NCBI GenBank assembly: GCA_946402905.1
Contig: CAMIYC010000015.1
Coordinates: forward strand, 1 to 64,000
Direction of reading: 5' to 3'
DNA length: 64,000 nucleotides
From: an uncultured Prevotellaceae bacterium
GTDB lineage: Bacteria; Bacteroidota; Bacteroidia; Bacteroidales; Bacteroidaceae
A model generated the notes under the pieces. The model made no database searches, was not told where the DNA came from, and worked only from the letters and a program-made list of their open reading frames with translations. Position 1 is the stretch's first letter. Every line of letters starts with the position of its first letter. A program made the translations under genes and the position numbers. Below are positions 55,138 through 63,928 of this stretch, piece by piece.

Positions 55138-55334
55138 GACCCACCCCCAAGAAGACCCACCCCCTGCCCCTCCCTGAATGGAGGGGAGTGAATAGTTCTA
55201 CTGGCAGGCTTATAGGGTCATTCTTCTAAGTTTATACTAATGTTATTCTAAATTTATATTAATGTTTTGTTTTGCGAGGTAACCACTCCCCTCCATTCAG
55301 GGAGGGCTGGGGGTGGGTCTTTGGGGGTGGGGCC
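55138..55334. repeat. REPIN-like inverted repeat between permease and ATPase genes
   Basis: Two arms of about 50 bp (55138-55190 and 55283-55334) are near-perfect inverted copies. Each includes the CCCCTCC...GGAGGG hairpin core and CCCACCCCCAA/GACCCACCCCC blocks, differing by a few small indels. The 92-bp spacer is AT-rich. The right arm touches the permease stop and the left arm ends 8 bp before the ATPase start, so the block fills the gap. Two REP hairpins facing each other is the REPIN form mobilised by RAYTs. A single related hairpin lies after rho (28038). Confidence 0.75.
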
Positions 55335-57689
55335 TTATTCAGTCTTGAGATACTTCACAGGATTGCTGGTGGCCACGCGATAGGTCTGAAGCAGCACGAC
55401 GGCGGCAATGACGAGCAGCGCGAACAGTGCACAGGCGGCGAAGACAAACCATGAGAGCTGTATCTTGTCGGCAAACTGCTCCATCAGCATGCGGCTGAAA
55501 TACCAACCCAAGGCGACACCAACGATGATGGACGGCAGGGCAATCATTGCGATGCTCCGCAAGAACAGCCCCTGCAGTTCGCTGACGGATGCACCCATCA
55601 CTTTACGGATGGCCAGTTCGCGCGAGCGGCGCTGCACCTCGTCGCGCACATAGCCTATCAGCCCGATGAGCGTGATGAGCAGCGATGCCAGGCAACCAAT
55701 CATAATCAGGTCGCGGGTGTGCTTCGTCTCTTGGTAACTGTCGGCTATCTCGTTGGAATAAAGTTTCACATTCAGTTCGGCGTCAGGATAGAGGCGGTCG
55801 CATACTTGCTGCACGGCCTGCAGGTTATCTGGCGTGATGCTTTGAAGCTTTATCATGATATAATGCGTAAAGACATTGCCGTTGGCAACCATCATGGGGC
55901 GTTCCTCGCCAGATACCAGCGAACCCAACTTAAAGTTCTTTACGATGCCGACAACAGTCAAAGGATACTCGTCGCCAACAGAAGAGTTGATGAACTGCTT
56001 ACCAACGACGTCATCGATGCCCGCCACTTCCTTCATCCGCTGGGCAAACTTCTCGTCAACCAGCATTTCCGGCGTCCAGCCTTTACGGTTCAGGCGTTTG
56101 AAGTCGCGGCCGCGAACAATCTTAAGTCCCATCGTCTCCACCAGTCCGCCCTCGGCAAAGAACAGATTGACACAGTTGAACAGTTCCTGTGGATTGCCCG
56201 GCACCAGCACATTGTCGCCACTCTGCTGCTCGCAAAAGAGGGAATAGGTGGCAGCCGTCTTCTGGATGCAAGGCAGACTCTCCATCTCGCGGGCCAGTGA
56301 ATAGATGGAGTCGCCGTGAAGTGCACTGATGTTGACGTAGGCCACGCGGTCATACCGATAGCCCATGTCCGCCTGCAGCATATAGTTGTATTGCCGATAG
56401 ATGGTCGAGAGCACGCAGAGCAGCATCGTGCTCAGCACGAACTGAAAGGACAGCAGCGACAACTTCCACACGCGCTTGCTCTCGCTGTAGAGCCGATAGG
56501 CGTAGGTCAGCGGGATGCGCGAATAGATGATGCCCGGCAGGATCCCGCAGCACAACAGTACGACGAGGCATACGACGGTGAGCACAACGAAGGTCTGCGC
56601 AGAGAACAACGTGCCGACGCTTATGCCTAAGAGGTCGCGCACCCAGTCCCGACCAGTCCAGAGCAACAGGGTCATTACGGCCAGTGCCGTCAGCAAATGC
56701 GCGGCGGCTTCTTTCAGTGCCGTCAGATAAAAAAACCGGCGGGGAGCACCCAGCACCTTGTGCAGTGACACCTGTCGGGCACGGCCCACCATCGTACTGA
56801 AGACCACAAGGATATAGTTCATCACGGCAGTGAAGAGCATCACCGCTGCCACCACCGAGAGAATGATGCAGGTGGTGCGCACGGTGGTGTCCTTCATCCG
56901 TTGTCCCTCCACGCTCACCAGTTCGATGCCTGCATCCTCATAGCCAATCTGTTTCAGGTCATCCCAAGGGAGTATGCGCTGTATCAACTCTTTGATCTCC
57001 TTCCTCACCTTCCCCATATTGGCATCGGGTCGCAGGCGCACATACGAATGGTAGCGGTCGTTGCCTATCAGGTTCGCGGTGCCGTCCCATGCGTAAGTAC
57101 CCATGGAAGGCATCGACATCAAGATGTCGAAACCGCTGTAGGCGGAGTTCTCTGGATAGTCGTCGAACACACCGCTGACGGTCATCGGTTTCTGCGGAGC
57201 AGAGGCGAAGCAGAAAGTCTTTCCCACCACTTCTCCACCTATCGTCTCGCTCAGACGTCGGCTGATCATGCACTGCCCGGCTGTAGAGAGTATCTGCCTG
57301 GCATTGCCCACCAGAACTTTTGTGGCAAAGATGTCGAAGAAGCAGGAATCGGCAAACACCGCTTCATGAAAATAGTGGCGGCTACCGTCGTCAAGTGTTA
57401 TTTTCTCATCGCCGAACTGCCCCGTGAAACGTGTGGCACACTGTACCTCGGGTATTTCACGAGCCAACACGGGGGCGACACCACCAGAGGTGGCACCATG
57501 CTGCTGTTTCGCTTCGCCCTTACGTTGGAATGTCTCCTGGAGTTCATACACGTGTGCCTTTTCCGTGATGCAGTGGTCGTAGTTCATTTCCAGTTGCACT
57601 TTGGCTATCAGCACCAGGCCGACAGTCAGTCCGACGGCGAGGGATGTGATTTTGATGAGGTTTCCTTGTCCTCTGTGATTACTCTTCAT
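55335..57689 (-). CDS. ABC transporter permease, FtsX/MacB type (distal)
   Basis: A 784-residue membrane protein with duplicated MacB-like periplasmic and FtsX halves. The first helix (LIKITSLAVGLTVGLVLIAKV) is followed by a large periplasmic domain, a central helix cluster (TCIILSVVAAVMLFTAVMNYILVV and others), a second periplasmic domain and a final FtsX bundle with RRSRELAIRKVMGASVSELQ. It ends YRVATSNPVKYLKTE, a tail shared with the other permease (ENPVNNIKTE). ATG 57689 was chosen because the first helix follows soon after. It has its own promoter downstream of the RAYT, and probably partners the ATPase at 54455. Confidence 0.9.
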   Translation of the reverse strand: MKSNHRGQGNLIKITSLAVGLTVGLVLIAKVQLEMNYDHCITEKAHVYELQETFQRKGEAKQQHGATSGGVAPVLAREIPEVQCATRFTGQFGDEKITLDDGSRHYFHEAVFADSCFFDIFATKVLVGNARQILSTAGQCMISRRLSETIGGEVVGKTFCFASAPQKPMTVSGVFDDYPENSAYSGFDILMSMPSMGTYAWDGTANLIGNDRYHSYVRLRPDANMGKVRKEIKELIQRILPWDDLKQIGYEDAGIELVSVEGQRMKDTTVRTTCIILSVVAAVMLFTAVMNYILVVFSTMVGRARQVSLHKVLGAPRRFFYLTALKEAAAHLLTALAVMTLLLWTGRDWVRDLLGISVGTLFSAQTFVVLTVVCLVVLLCCGILPGIIYSRIPLTYAYRLYSESKRVWKLSLLSFQFVLSTMLLCVLSTIYRQYNYMLQADMGYRYDRVAYVNISALHGDSIYSLAREMESLPCIQKTAATYSLFCEQQSGDNVLVPGNPQELFNCVNLFFAEGGLVETMGLKIVRGRDFKRLNRKGWTPEMLVDEKFAQRMKEVAGIDDVVGKQFINSSVGDEYPLTVVGIVKNFKLGSLVSGEERPMMVANGNVFTHYIMIKLQSITPDNLQAVQQVCDRLYPDAELNVKLYSNEIADSYQETKHTRDLIMIGCLASLLITLIGLIGYVRDEVQRRSRELAIRKVMGASVSELQGLFLRSIAMIALPSIIVGVALGWYFSRMLMEQFADKIQLSWFVFAACALFALLVIAAVVLLQTYRVATSNPVKYLKTE

Positions 57690-57709
57690 ATGTCTCGGTT
57701 TTGTTACTG

Positions 57710-57741
57710 CAAAATTACACCAAGAAAACGCATCCGCCAAG
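57710..57741 (-). promoter_or_regulatory. Internal promoter for the distal permease-ATPase pair
   Basis: The minus strand reads CTTG (57741-57738), a 20-bp spacer, then TAATTTTG (57717-57710), one mismatch from the consensus pair. It lies between the RAYT stop and the permease start. Confidence 0.55.
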
Positions 57742-57761
57742 GCTTTTGGCCCTGGCGGATG
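57731..57761 (-). terminator. Hairpin after RAYT copy 2
   Basis: CATCCGCCA (57731-57739) pairs with TGGCGGATG (57753-57761), extended inward by three more pairs after one mismatch, loop TTTTG. On the minus strand GTTTTCTT follows, so it could end transcription coming through the RAYT gene. It overlaps the promoter's -33 region. Confidence 0.5.
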
Positions 57762-57824
57762 GAGTTTGTCTAATAATTTGACGGTTCGACGTATGATAAT
57801 TATACAGTGCCCTCCGTTTGGTTT

Positions 57825-57843
57825 GTTGCTGTATTACAGCAAC
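57825..57843. repeat. 8-3-8 palindrome at the 3' end of RAYT copy 2
   Basis: GTTGCTGT, ATT, ACAGCAAC: a perfect 19-bp inverted repeat within the last codons. On the gene's strand it continues AAAC, as does the copy at 58429, and the two differ only at the central base. Confidence 0.8.
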
Positions 57844-58428
57844 AGACAGAACAAACCATGCGAGCCATTTCATTCAGCGAGAGACATTGGTTGCGACTGA
57901 TGGCTATACGCTCGTTGTGATGCTCCCAAGGGGCAAGGATGAGGAGTTGGCCTCGGGCGCATGCCTCCATACGCATGCCGCCGGGTTTTGCCAGGTTGGC
58001 AAAGCCATTCTCTTGCAGATAGATGAGCGGGAAACCTCGCTCGAAGGCTGTCCGCATGACTGCTTTCTCACCTGCCGATATGGCGGGCGAGACCAGCACA
58101 GCTCCCTGAGAGGCAGCATTGAGAAAGAAGTTCACTCTTTGTTGTATCTCCGTTTCAGTCAAGCGTCGCGAGCACTGCACTTGTAACCTGACGGGGCGCT
58201 GAAGAAGGAAGCAGTTGCCAATGGCGGAGAATGACTGTCCACCCATCATGAGGCCTCGCTGTACGCGGAAGAGGTCGGGGTGTTCGCGTTTCATCAGCAG
58301 GCGGCGCGGGTTGTCGGCGAGATAGTGGAGCCAGGTGTCTAGTTGGCCTTTGCGCAAGAGCAAGCGGTCGTTGTAGCCGCGGGCAAAGAGCAGACCGTGG
58401 TGGCGGTCATTATTCGCCTGTTGTGTTT

Positions 58429-58447
58429 GTTGCTGTAATACAGCAAC
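58429..58447. repeat. 8-3-8 palindrome in the linker of RAYT copy 2
   Basis: GTTGCTGT, AAT, ACAGCAAC on the plus strand. On the gene's strand the two copies share GTTGCTGTA, A or T, TACAGCAAC, then AAAC: 22 of 23 bases. It encodes VAVLQQQ in the interdomain linker, the same place as the palindromes in copy 1. Confidence 0.8.
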
Positions 58448-58975
58448 TGACGGGACGAGTTCACGGAAAGCCTTGTTGCATCCTTGTTTGAAGCCCAGGA
58501 GCACATTACCAAGAGGGCGGTCTAAGTGTTCGCGCACAAAGAGGATACCATGGAAGTGGTCGGGCATCATCTGAAGGGCAATGATGCGAATCTGTGGATA
58601 GCGCACCCCGATATCATGCCAGTTCTGAGAGACCCTTCTGCCTAAGTCCGTCAGTACTATCCTCGGCTCATCGGCCGTACCACGCAAGCCGTCACTCCTA
58701 CCCACCACCGTTCCCAGCAGCCGGCGGCGACCCTCAGTCACCATCGTGATCATGTACATTTGTCGTTCCTGATAGTCGTGGCCTACCATGCGACGATTCA
58801 TCGAGGGTTTCTTTTCGCCCGCAAAGACTTTCTGCTTTTCGTAGGTCTCCTTGTCCATTCCTTGTGCTTCTCCTATTTACTTCAGAAACGCATCGTGACA
58901 TTTTTTATTGTCCATGCCAAATGACTTTTTCCTTCGTTCAATTCGCCTGTAAAAGAAAAGCTCCGCTCGATTGGG

Positions 58976-61345
58976 CTATTCTGTTTTGATATTATTGACC
59001 GGATTCTCAGAAGCAGCGCGCCAACTTTGGACGATGACGGTGAGCAGGGAAATGAGGAGGCAGGCCGCCCCGGCAGAGACGAATATCCAGGGGCTGAGCG
59101 CGATGCGATAGGAGAAGTTCGTGAGCCAGTCGCTCATGATGTACCATGATATGGGCACGGCAATGACAAACGAAATCAACATGGGTACGGAGAACGTGCG
59201 GAGCATCTGCAGCAGCACCTCGCCCGATGTGGAACCCATCACCTTGCGGATAGCTATCTCCTTCTGCCGCTGACGGATGAAGAAGAGCGACAGGCCCAAA
59301 TAGCCCAGCACCGATATGACGAAGGCGATGAGGGTGAAGAGCGTGATGATGCGAAGCGTGTTCAGATGCTCCTCGAAGGTCTCGGCGATACATTCGTCCA
59401 TGCTGAGAGCAAAATATTGTAGGACATTTTCAGAGACGCCTTGCTTCTGGAGCATAGACCTGAATGCGTCGCGGGCATGCCTGTCGCCATTTGTCTTCAC
59501 AAGAAAACTGGGATTCTCCACCGTCTCCAACTTCCGGATGGCCATCGGACTCATATCCTCCAGCACATTGATGATGCGGAAATCCTGCAGTATGCCAGCA
59601 ATGAGGGCCTTTTCGTCATCACCCCAGACAAAGTATTTTTCCTCGCCTGTATAGTTGAGCAGACGCAGGGCTTCTTTATTCAGATAGTAGCCATTGTCGG
59701 TGGGACCGTTGTCGCTTTTGATCTTTAATCCCAAGAGATCGAATGCCTCTTTGTCCAGATCGGTAGTCAGCAGCATTTCGTAATCTCCCTCGCTGTTCTT
59801 GACACCCTTTCCACAGAAGCTGTAGCCCGTAAAGGTGGTGCCCTGGTAACAGCCGATGCGCTCCACAAAGGGCATCTTCTCCAGCAGGTTTCTCACCGTC
59901 TGGCTCTTCCCTGCCGGACTTTCCACATAGAAAAGGTTCTCGGTGTTGAAGCCCAGCGGCGCATGGATGAGATGACGGAGCTGAAGCCAGATGACAAGGG
60001 CGGCGGTGAACATGGTGATGGTGACCACATTCTGCACAATGATGAACAGGCGGCCCAGCACCATCTTGGAATGGAAGCGGAAGGAGCCCTTGACAATGTC
60101 GATAGGCTGATAGCGGGAGATGTGCCATGAGGGCAGTACGCCCGAGACGAAGCCCAAGAGCAGGACAAAACCGAAGCAGAGGCCGATGCTGCCCATGCTG
60201 ACATCGTTTTTCAGACTGATTTTCCCTCTGAACAGTTCTGCGGCGGCATCCTGAAAGTAGAAAGCCAGAGCCAGTCCGACGGCGAAGCAGAATGTCACCA
60301 TCAACGTTGACTCGACAATCAACTTCAGCGAGATCTCACGCTGGCTGCTGCCGAAAAGCCGTCGCGTGGCCATCTCCTTGGCACGAAAACCTGTATTGGC
60401 CACGGTCAGGTTGATGTAGTTGCTGACGGCGAAGAAAAGGATGGCGAGCACGGCAGCCAACAGGATGCGCAGCCGGGTCTTATCGCCCTTCAGTAAGCCC
60501 ATGCCATTGTTTTGCGGAGCAAACATGATGTCGGAGAGTGGTGTTATTGTGGGGTTGCTTTCGTTCCATACTCCGTGGTGGTGCTCGTCGATATATTTGG
60601 ATGCTATTTCCCTCGTGGAAGACATATTGGCGCCTGGTTTCATCATGAAAAACGCCTTGCATGTGCCTGTTCCTCCGCTGGCAAATGACTGGTCTCCCAA
60701 TTGATAGCCCATCACTTGCGGATAGCGCTGCATGCTGATGATGACTTGTGTCTCATTGGGCAGCACCGTGCGGTCCATATCCTTCATCACACCGCTGATG
60801 GTATAGACCAACGTGCTGTCGTAGGGATCTTCATGGTTGATGCGCACATTTCTCTCTCCCACTATCTGCAGCGTCTCACCGACAGGATTTTTGTCGCCAA
60901 AAAGACGATGGGCCAGCCGCTCGGTGATGACGCACTTGTCGGGGGCATCAAGGACGGTCTGGCGGTCGCCTTCCACCAAAGGGAAGTCGAACAACTGGAA
61001 GAACGACGCGTCGGCCAGCATGATGATACCGTTCTCGCCCTCAGCATCCATCACTTCTTTATCCCCATACTTGATACGACCCCTCTGGCTCATCAGGCAG
61101 CAGGTCTGCTCCACATCGGGGCATAACTGCTTGATGCCCTCCGCCGCCTGCGGCCACAGGAAGAAATAATTCTTTACACCCATCAGGTAGATGCGGTCGG
61201 CATTCTTATGCCACGAGTCGATGCTATATTGCCGCCAGGTGTAGTCGCCTATCAGGATGATGAACATCAGCGACACCACCAGTCCTGCTATATTGACCAG
61301 TGTATATAACTTGTTGCGCGAAAGGTATCTGAAATAACTCTTCAT
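58976..61345 (-). CDS. ABC transporter permease, FtsX/MacB type (proximal)
   Basis: A 789-residue permease with an N-terminal helix (LYTLVNIAGLVVSLMFIILIGDYTW), a MacB-like periplasmic domain, FtsX helices (RLRILLAAVLAILFFAVSNYI and onwards, with FRAKEMATRRLFGSSQREIS), a second periplasmic domain and a final bundle with RQKEIAIRKVMGSTSGEV. It ends in ENPVNNIKTE. It starts 11 bp after the adaptor gene stop. With the adaptor, TolC protein, second permease and ATPase it forms a MacAB-TolC-like exporter; the substrate is unknown. Confidence 0.9.
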   Translation of the reverse strand: MKSYFRYLSRNKLYTLVNIAGLVVSLMFIILIGDYTWRQYSIDSWHKNADRIYLMGVKNYFFLWPQAAEGIKQLCPDVEQTCCLMSQRGRIKYGDKEVMDAEGENGIIMLADASFFQLFDFPLVEGDRQTVLDAPDKCVITERLAHRLFGDKNPVGETLQIVGERNVRINHEDPYDSTLVYTISGVMKDMDRTVLPNETQVIISMQRYPQVMGYQLGDQSFASGGTGTCKAFFMMKPGANMSSTREIASKYIDEHHHGVWNESNPTITPLSDIMFAPQNNGMGLLKGDKTRLRILLAAVLAILFFAVSNYINLTVANTGFRAKEMATRRLFGSSQREISLKLIVESTLMVTFCFAVGLALAFYFQDAAAELFRGKISLKNDVSMGSIGLCFGFVLLLGFVSGVLPSWHISRYQPIDIVKGSFRFHSKMVLGRLFIIVQNVVTITMFTAALVIWLQLRHLIHAPLGFNTENLFYVESPAGKSQTVRNLLEKMPFVERIGCYQGTTFTGYSFCGKGVKNSEGDYEMLLTTDLDKEAFDLLGLKIKSDNGPTDNGYYLNKEALRLLNYTGEEKYFVWGDDEKALIAGILQDFRIINVLEDMSPMAIRKLETVENPSFLVKTNGDRHARDAFRSMLQKQGVSENVLQYFALSMDECIAETFEEHLNTLRIITLFTLIAFVISVLGYLGLSLFFIRQRQKEIAIRKVMGSTSGEVLLQMLRTFSVPMLISFVIAVPISWYIMSDWLTNFSYRIALSPWIFVSAGAACLLISLLTVIVQSWRAASENPVNNIKTE

Positions 61346-61356
61346 ATTGATGTTGA

Positions 61357-62610
61357 CTATTTGATGACTAATACTTCATTGTCTTTGAATGCCTCGTACC
61401 CGCTGGTGACGACGCGCTCGCCAGGCTCCAGGCCCTCGAGCACTTCGTAGTACTGCGGATTCTGGCGGCCGATGCGGATGTTGCGGCGATAGGCCTTGCC
61501 GCCACTCTTGTCGAGGACGAAGATCCACTGTCCGCCTGTGGTCTGGAAGAAGGTGCCGCGGGGGATGAGGATGGCCTGCTCGGGCTGGCCCAGCTCAAGG
61601 TCGATGTAGTAGGTCTGTCCGGTGCGGATGTTCTCCGGGCGCACGCCACGGAAGATGAAATCGCAGCGAAACTTGCCCTCCCGCACCTCGGGATAAACCT
61701 TTCGCACTTGCAACTGATATTGCTTGTCGCCACGGGTGAAGGTGGCGGTCAGTCCCTGGCGCACGCGGTCGATATAGTGCTCATCAATCTGTGCCTGCAC
61801 CTTGTAGTCGGAGAGGTCGTTCAGCTGGCCAATCTTCTGCCCGGGCTGGATGCTCTGACCGAGCTCCACGTCGAGCAGCCCCAGTTCGCCGGTGGCAGTG
61901 GCACGCACCTCAAGTTTTCTTTTGCGCTCCCGCACCAACATGACATTGCGGCGCATGTTCTGGAGGTTGTCCTCCATCTGGTCCATCTGCACGGTACGAT
62001 AGAGACTATCTTGTTTCAGCCGACGGCTCACCAGTGCTCGTTTTCTGGCCGACAATTGGTAGTCTTCCTGCGACTGCACATAATCCTCGCGGTTGATCAT
62101 TTTCGCGTCGTAGAGACGTTTGTTCTGTTCGAAGGTTCGTTGTTTGCGATGGGTGTCCATATCGAGCTGCGCCTGCTCGGTCAGGTTGTTGAGTCGGTCT
62201 TGCTGCATGGCCACCTGCGTGTTGCGCAGCAGGTTTTGCTTCTCTGCCAGTTCCGACTCCGCATTAAGGATTTGCAAGTCGAGATTGGAGTTGCTCAGGC
62301 GCACAATGACATCTCCCTTTCTCACCATCGACCCTTCCTCTACCACCTTCTCCATCACGATGCCGCCTTCCTCTGGAGAAATCTGCACCACCTGGATGGG
62401 CAGCACCTGACCATTGGTGCGCACATAGTCTTTGAACTCCAGACGCTTCACCTCACTGATGGTCAGTTCGTCATTGCTGACCCTCAGTGTTGAGGCGTGA
62501 TTGCCGAAGGCCATCCAGCCCAAAAGCAACAACATCAAGCTGCCTCCTGCCATATACGGCCAATATTTCATCAGTCGTTGGGTCTTGGTTTTCTCTATTA
62601 CTCTGTCCAT
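61357..62610 (-). CDS. HlyD/MacA-type periplasmic adaptor protein
   Basis: Membrane fusion protein of 417 residues linking the inner-membrane ABC transporter to TolC. One N-terminal helix (YWPYMAGGSLMLLLLGWMAF, about 15-35) anchors it. A biotinyl-lipoyl half-motif (GIVMEKVVEEGSMVRKGDVIVRL), a long coiled coil (ILNAESELAEKQNLLRNTQ and onwards), a second lipoyl half (ATATGELGLLDVELGQSIQPG) and a beta-barrel/MP domain (NIRIGRQNPQYYEVLEGLEPGE) follow. ATG 62610 overlaps the tolC-like gene end by 13 bp, implying coupling. Confidence 0.93.
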   Translation of the reverse strand: MDRVIEKTKTQRLMKYWPYMAGGSLMLLLLGWMAFGNHASTLRVSNDELTISEVKRLEFKDYVRTNGQVLPIQVVQISPEEGGIVMEKVVEEGSMVRKGDVIVRLSNSNLDLQILNAESELAEKQNLLRNTQVAMQQDRLNNLTEQAQLDMDTHRKQRTFEQNKRLYDAKMINREDYVQSQEDYQLSARKRALVSRRLKQDSLYRTVQMDQMEDNLQNMRRNVMLVRERKRKLEVRATATGELGLLDVELGQSIQPGQKIGQLNDLSDYKVQAQIDEHYIDRVRQGLTATFTRGDKQYQLQVRKVYPEVREGKFRCDFIFRGVRPENIRTGQTYYIDLELGQPEQAILIPRGTFFQTTGGQWIFVLDKSGGKAYRRNIRIGRQNPQYYEVLEGLEPGERVVTSGYEAFKDNEVLVIK

Positions 62611-63902
62611 ATTGCTATTCCTTGATAATATCTCACTAAGTGTTCCTTGACCATGGCCATCAGGCGGCACTGCAGCAGGGTGGCCTTGGAGTGGAGCAAC
62701 TGCGCCGAAGTGGCATGCAGGTCGATGGCTGTGCTCAGGCCTTCCCTATACTGATGATATGTCAGCTGGTGGGCCAGGCTGTCGGCCTCCACCTTCTTCT
62801 CCATCTGCGCTGCCTGTTTCAGGTATCCCTGCCAGTCGAGCCATGCCTCCCTGCTCAGTTTTTCCAGTTCGGCCTGTTTCTGCTCGTATGCCTCGCACGC
62901 CATCCTGTAGTTGTTTTTCGCCCTGCGGATGTTTGTCACAGTCTGCATGCGGTTGAAGAGGGGTATGCTCAGCGACACCCCCACATACTCTCCCATGTTG
63001 TTGTTGAACTGTTTTCCAAAACTCAGGGCATTCTCTGCATGCAGGGTTTTGTAAAAAGTGGTGCTCAGACCCGCCATTAGTGAGAGAGTCGGTAAAATAG
63101 AAGCACGGGCCTGGCGCCACTCATGTTTTGAAGTCTCTATCTGATATTTCGCCTGCTGCAAGACAGCATGTGAAAGAGAGTAATATGACTGAACGGTCGT
63201 CGAGCGACGGTCGGTGCTCTCCGTGTGCACGACAGCAAGGCTGTCTGACATGGGGTAAGCCATCTCTTGTTTCAGTTGGAGCATGGCAGCGTCATGAAGG
63301 TTTTGCTGTCGGGTCAGCTCATATTCGGCCTCAGCATATTGCGACTCCACCAGAGCCACGTCAGCGGCACTCTTGCGCCCCACCTCCTCCAGCAGGCGAG
63401 TCTGCCGCAGCAGGGTTTCCATCTCACGCAGCTTTTCCCGGGCCATGCTGATCATTCCTTCATAATAGGCCACATCGACGTATGCCTGCAGCACACTGAG
63501 TGCCGTCAAATCCTGTTGCTGCCTCAGGGCAGACTGCCCCATCAGTACACTTGCTTTGGCTGCCTTCAGCGCATGCAGGCGACTGAAACCGTCAAACACC
63601 GTGACAGAAGCCTGCACTGAGTATCCATTATAGAAGGTGCTCACATTGGTGTATCCATTCGTCTCAGGGTCTATCGCCCTGCCGAAGTTATACTGAGCAC
63701 CTACACCGGCATCCACGGCAGGCAGGAAATATGCGGCAGCACTGGTTTTTGCCACCTTGCTATTTTCGAGTTCGAGCTCAGCCCGCCTCACCTGATGGTT
63801 GTGCTCCACGGCATACTTCATGCACTGCATGACAGTCCAGCGTGGCTGAGCTTCTGTATGGATGGCGTAAAGAGCCATGATGACGCATAAAAATGTTCTC
63901 AT
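62598..63902 (-). CDS. TolC-family outer-membrane efflux protein
   Basis: A 434-residue outer-membrane channel: signal peptide MRTFLCVIMALYAIHTEA, then two OEP repeats with long helices (YAVEHNHQVRRAELELENSKVA and onwards; VLQQAKYQIETSKHEWRQARAS and onwards) and short barrel strands (AGVGAQYNFGRAI, EYVGVSLSIPLFN). It is the first gene of the exporter operon and overlaps the adaptor gene. Confidence 0.93.
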   Translation of the reverse strand: MRTFLCVIMALYAIHTEAQPRWTVMQCMKYAVEHNHQVRRAELELENSKVAKTSAAAYFLPAVDAGVGAQYNFGRAIDPETNGYTNVSTFYNGYSVQASVTVFDGFSRLHALKAAKASVLMGQSALRQQQDLTALSVLQAYVDVAYYEGMISMAREKLREMETLLRQTRLLEEVGRKSAADVALVESQYAEAEYELTRQQNLHDAAMLQLKQEMAYPMSDSLAVVHTESTDRRSTTVQSYYSLSHAVLQQAKYQIETSKHEWRQARASILPTLSLMAGLSTTFYKTLHAENALSFGKQFNNNMGEYVGVSLSIPLFNRMQTVTNIRRAKNNYRMACEAYEQKQAELEKLSREAWLDWQGYLKQAAQMEKKVEADSLAHQLTYHQYREGLSTAIDLHATSAQLLHSKATLLQCRLMAMVKEHLVRYYQGIAIWTE

Positions 63903-63920
63903 ATCAGTGTTTTTTCAATG

Positions 63921-63928
63921 CAAAAGTA
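63921..63928 (-). promoter_or_regulatory. Promoter -7 element of the exporter operon
   Basis: The minus strand reads TACTTTTG, matching TAnnTTTG, 18 bp upstream of the TolC-like ATG. TTGC lies 19 bp further upstream in place of TTTG. The remaining sequence to 64000 holds nothing else I recognise. Confidence 0.55.

Larger units (their letters stand above)
57800..58858 (-). mobile_element. RAYT-type Y1 transposase with DprA/SLOG-like C-terminal domain (copy 2)
   Basis: A 352-residue paralogue of the protein at 19714. HUH motif His101-Phe-His103 (MMPDHFHGILFV), candidate Tyr162 in LFARGYNDRLLL. The linker (about 134-152) is Gln/Asn-rich. The C-terminal domain (QGAVLVSPAISAGEKAV, PLIYLQENGF, GQLLILAPWEHHNE, RNQCLSLNEMA) again parallels DprA/SLOG motifs. 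The two copies share the AGEKKPSM start, the MYMIT strand, and most motif residues at identical positions. It sits inside an ABC exporter operon between two permease genes. Two copies of a 19-bp palindrome lie in its own coding sequence, one in the linker and one at the very end. Confidence 0.85.
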
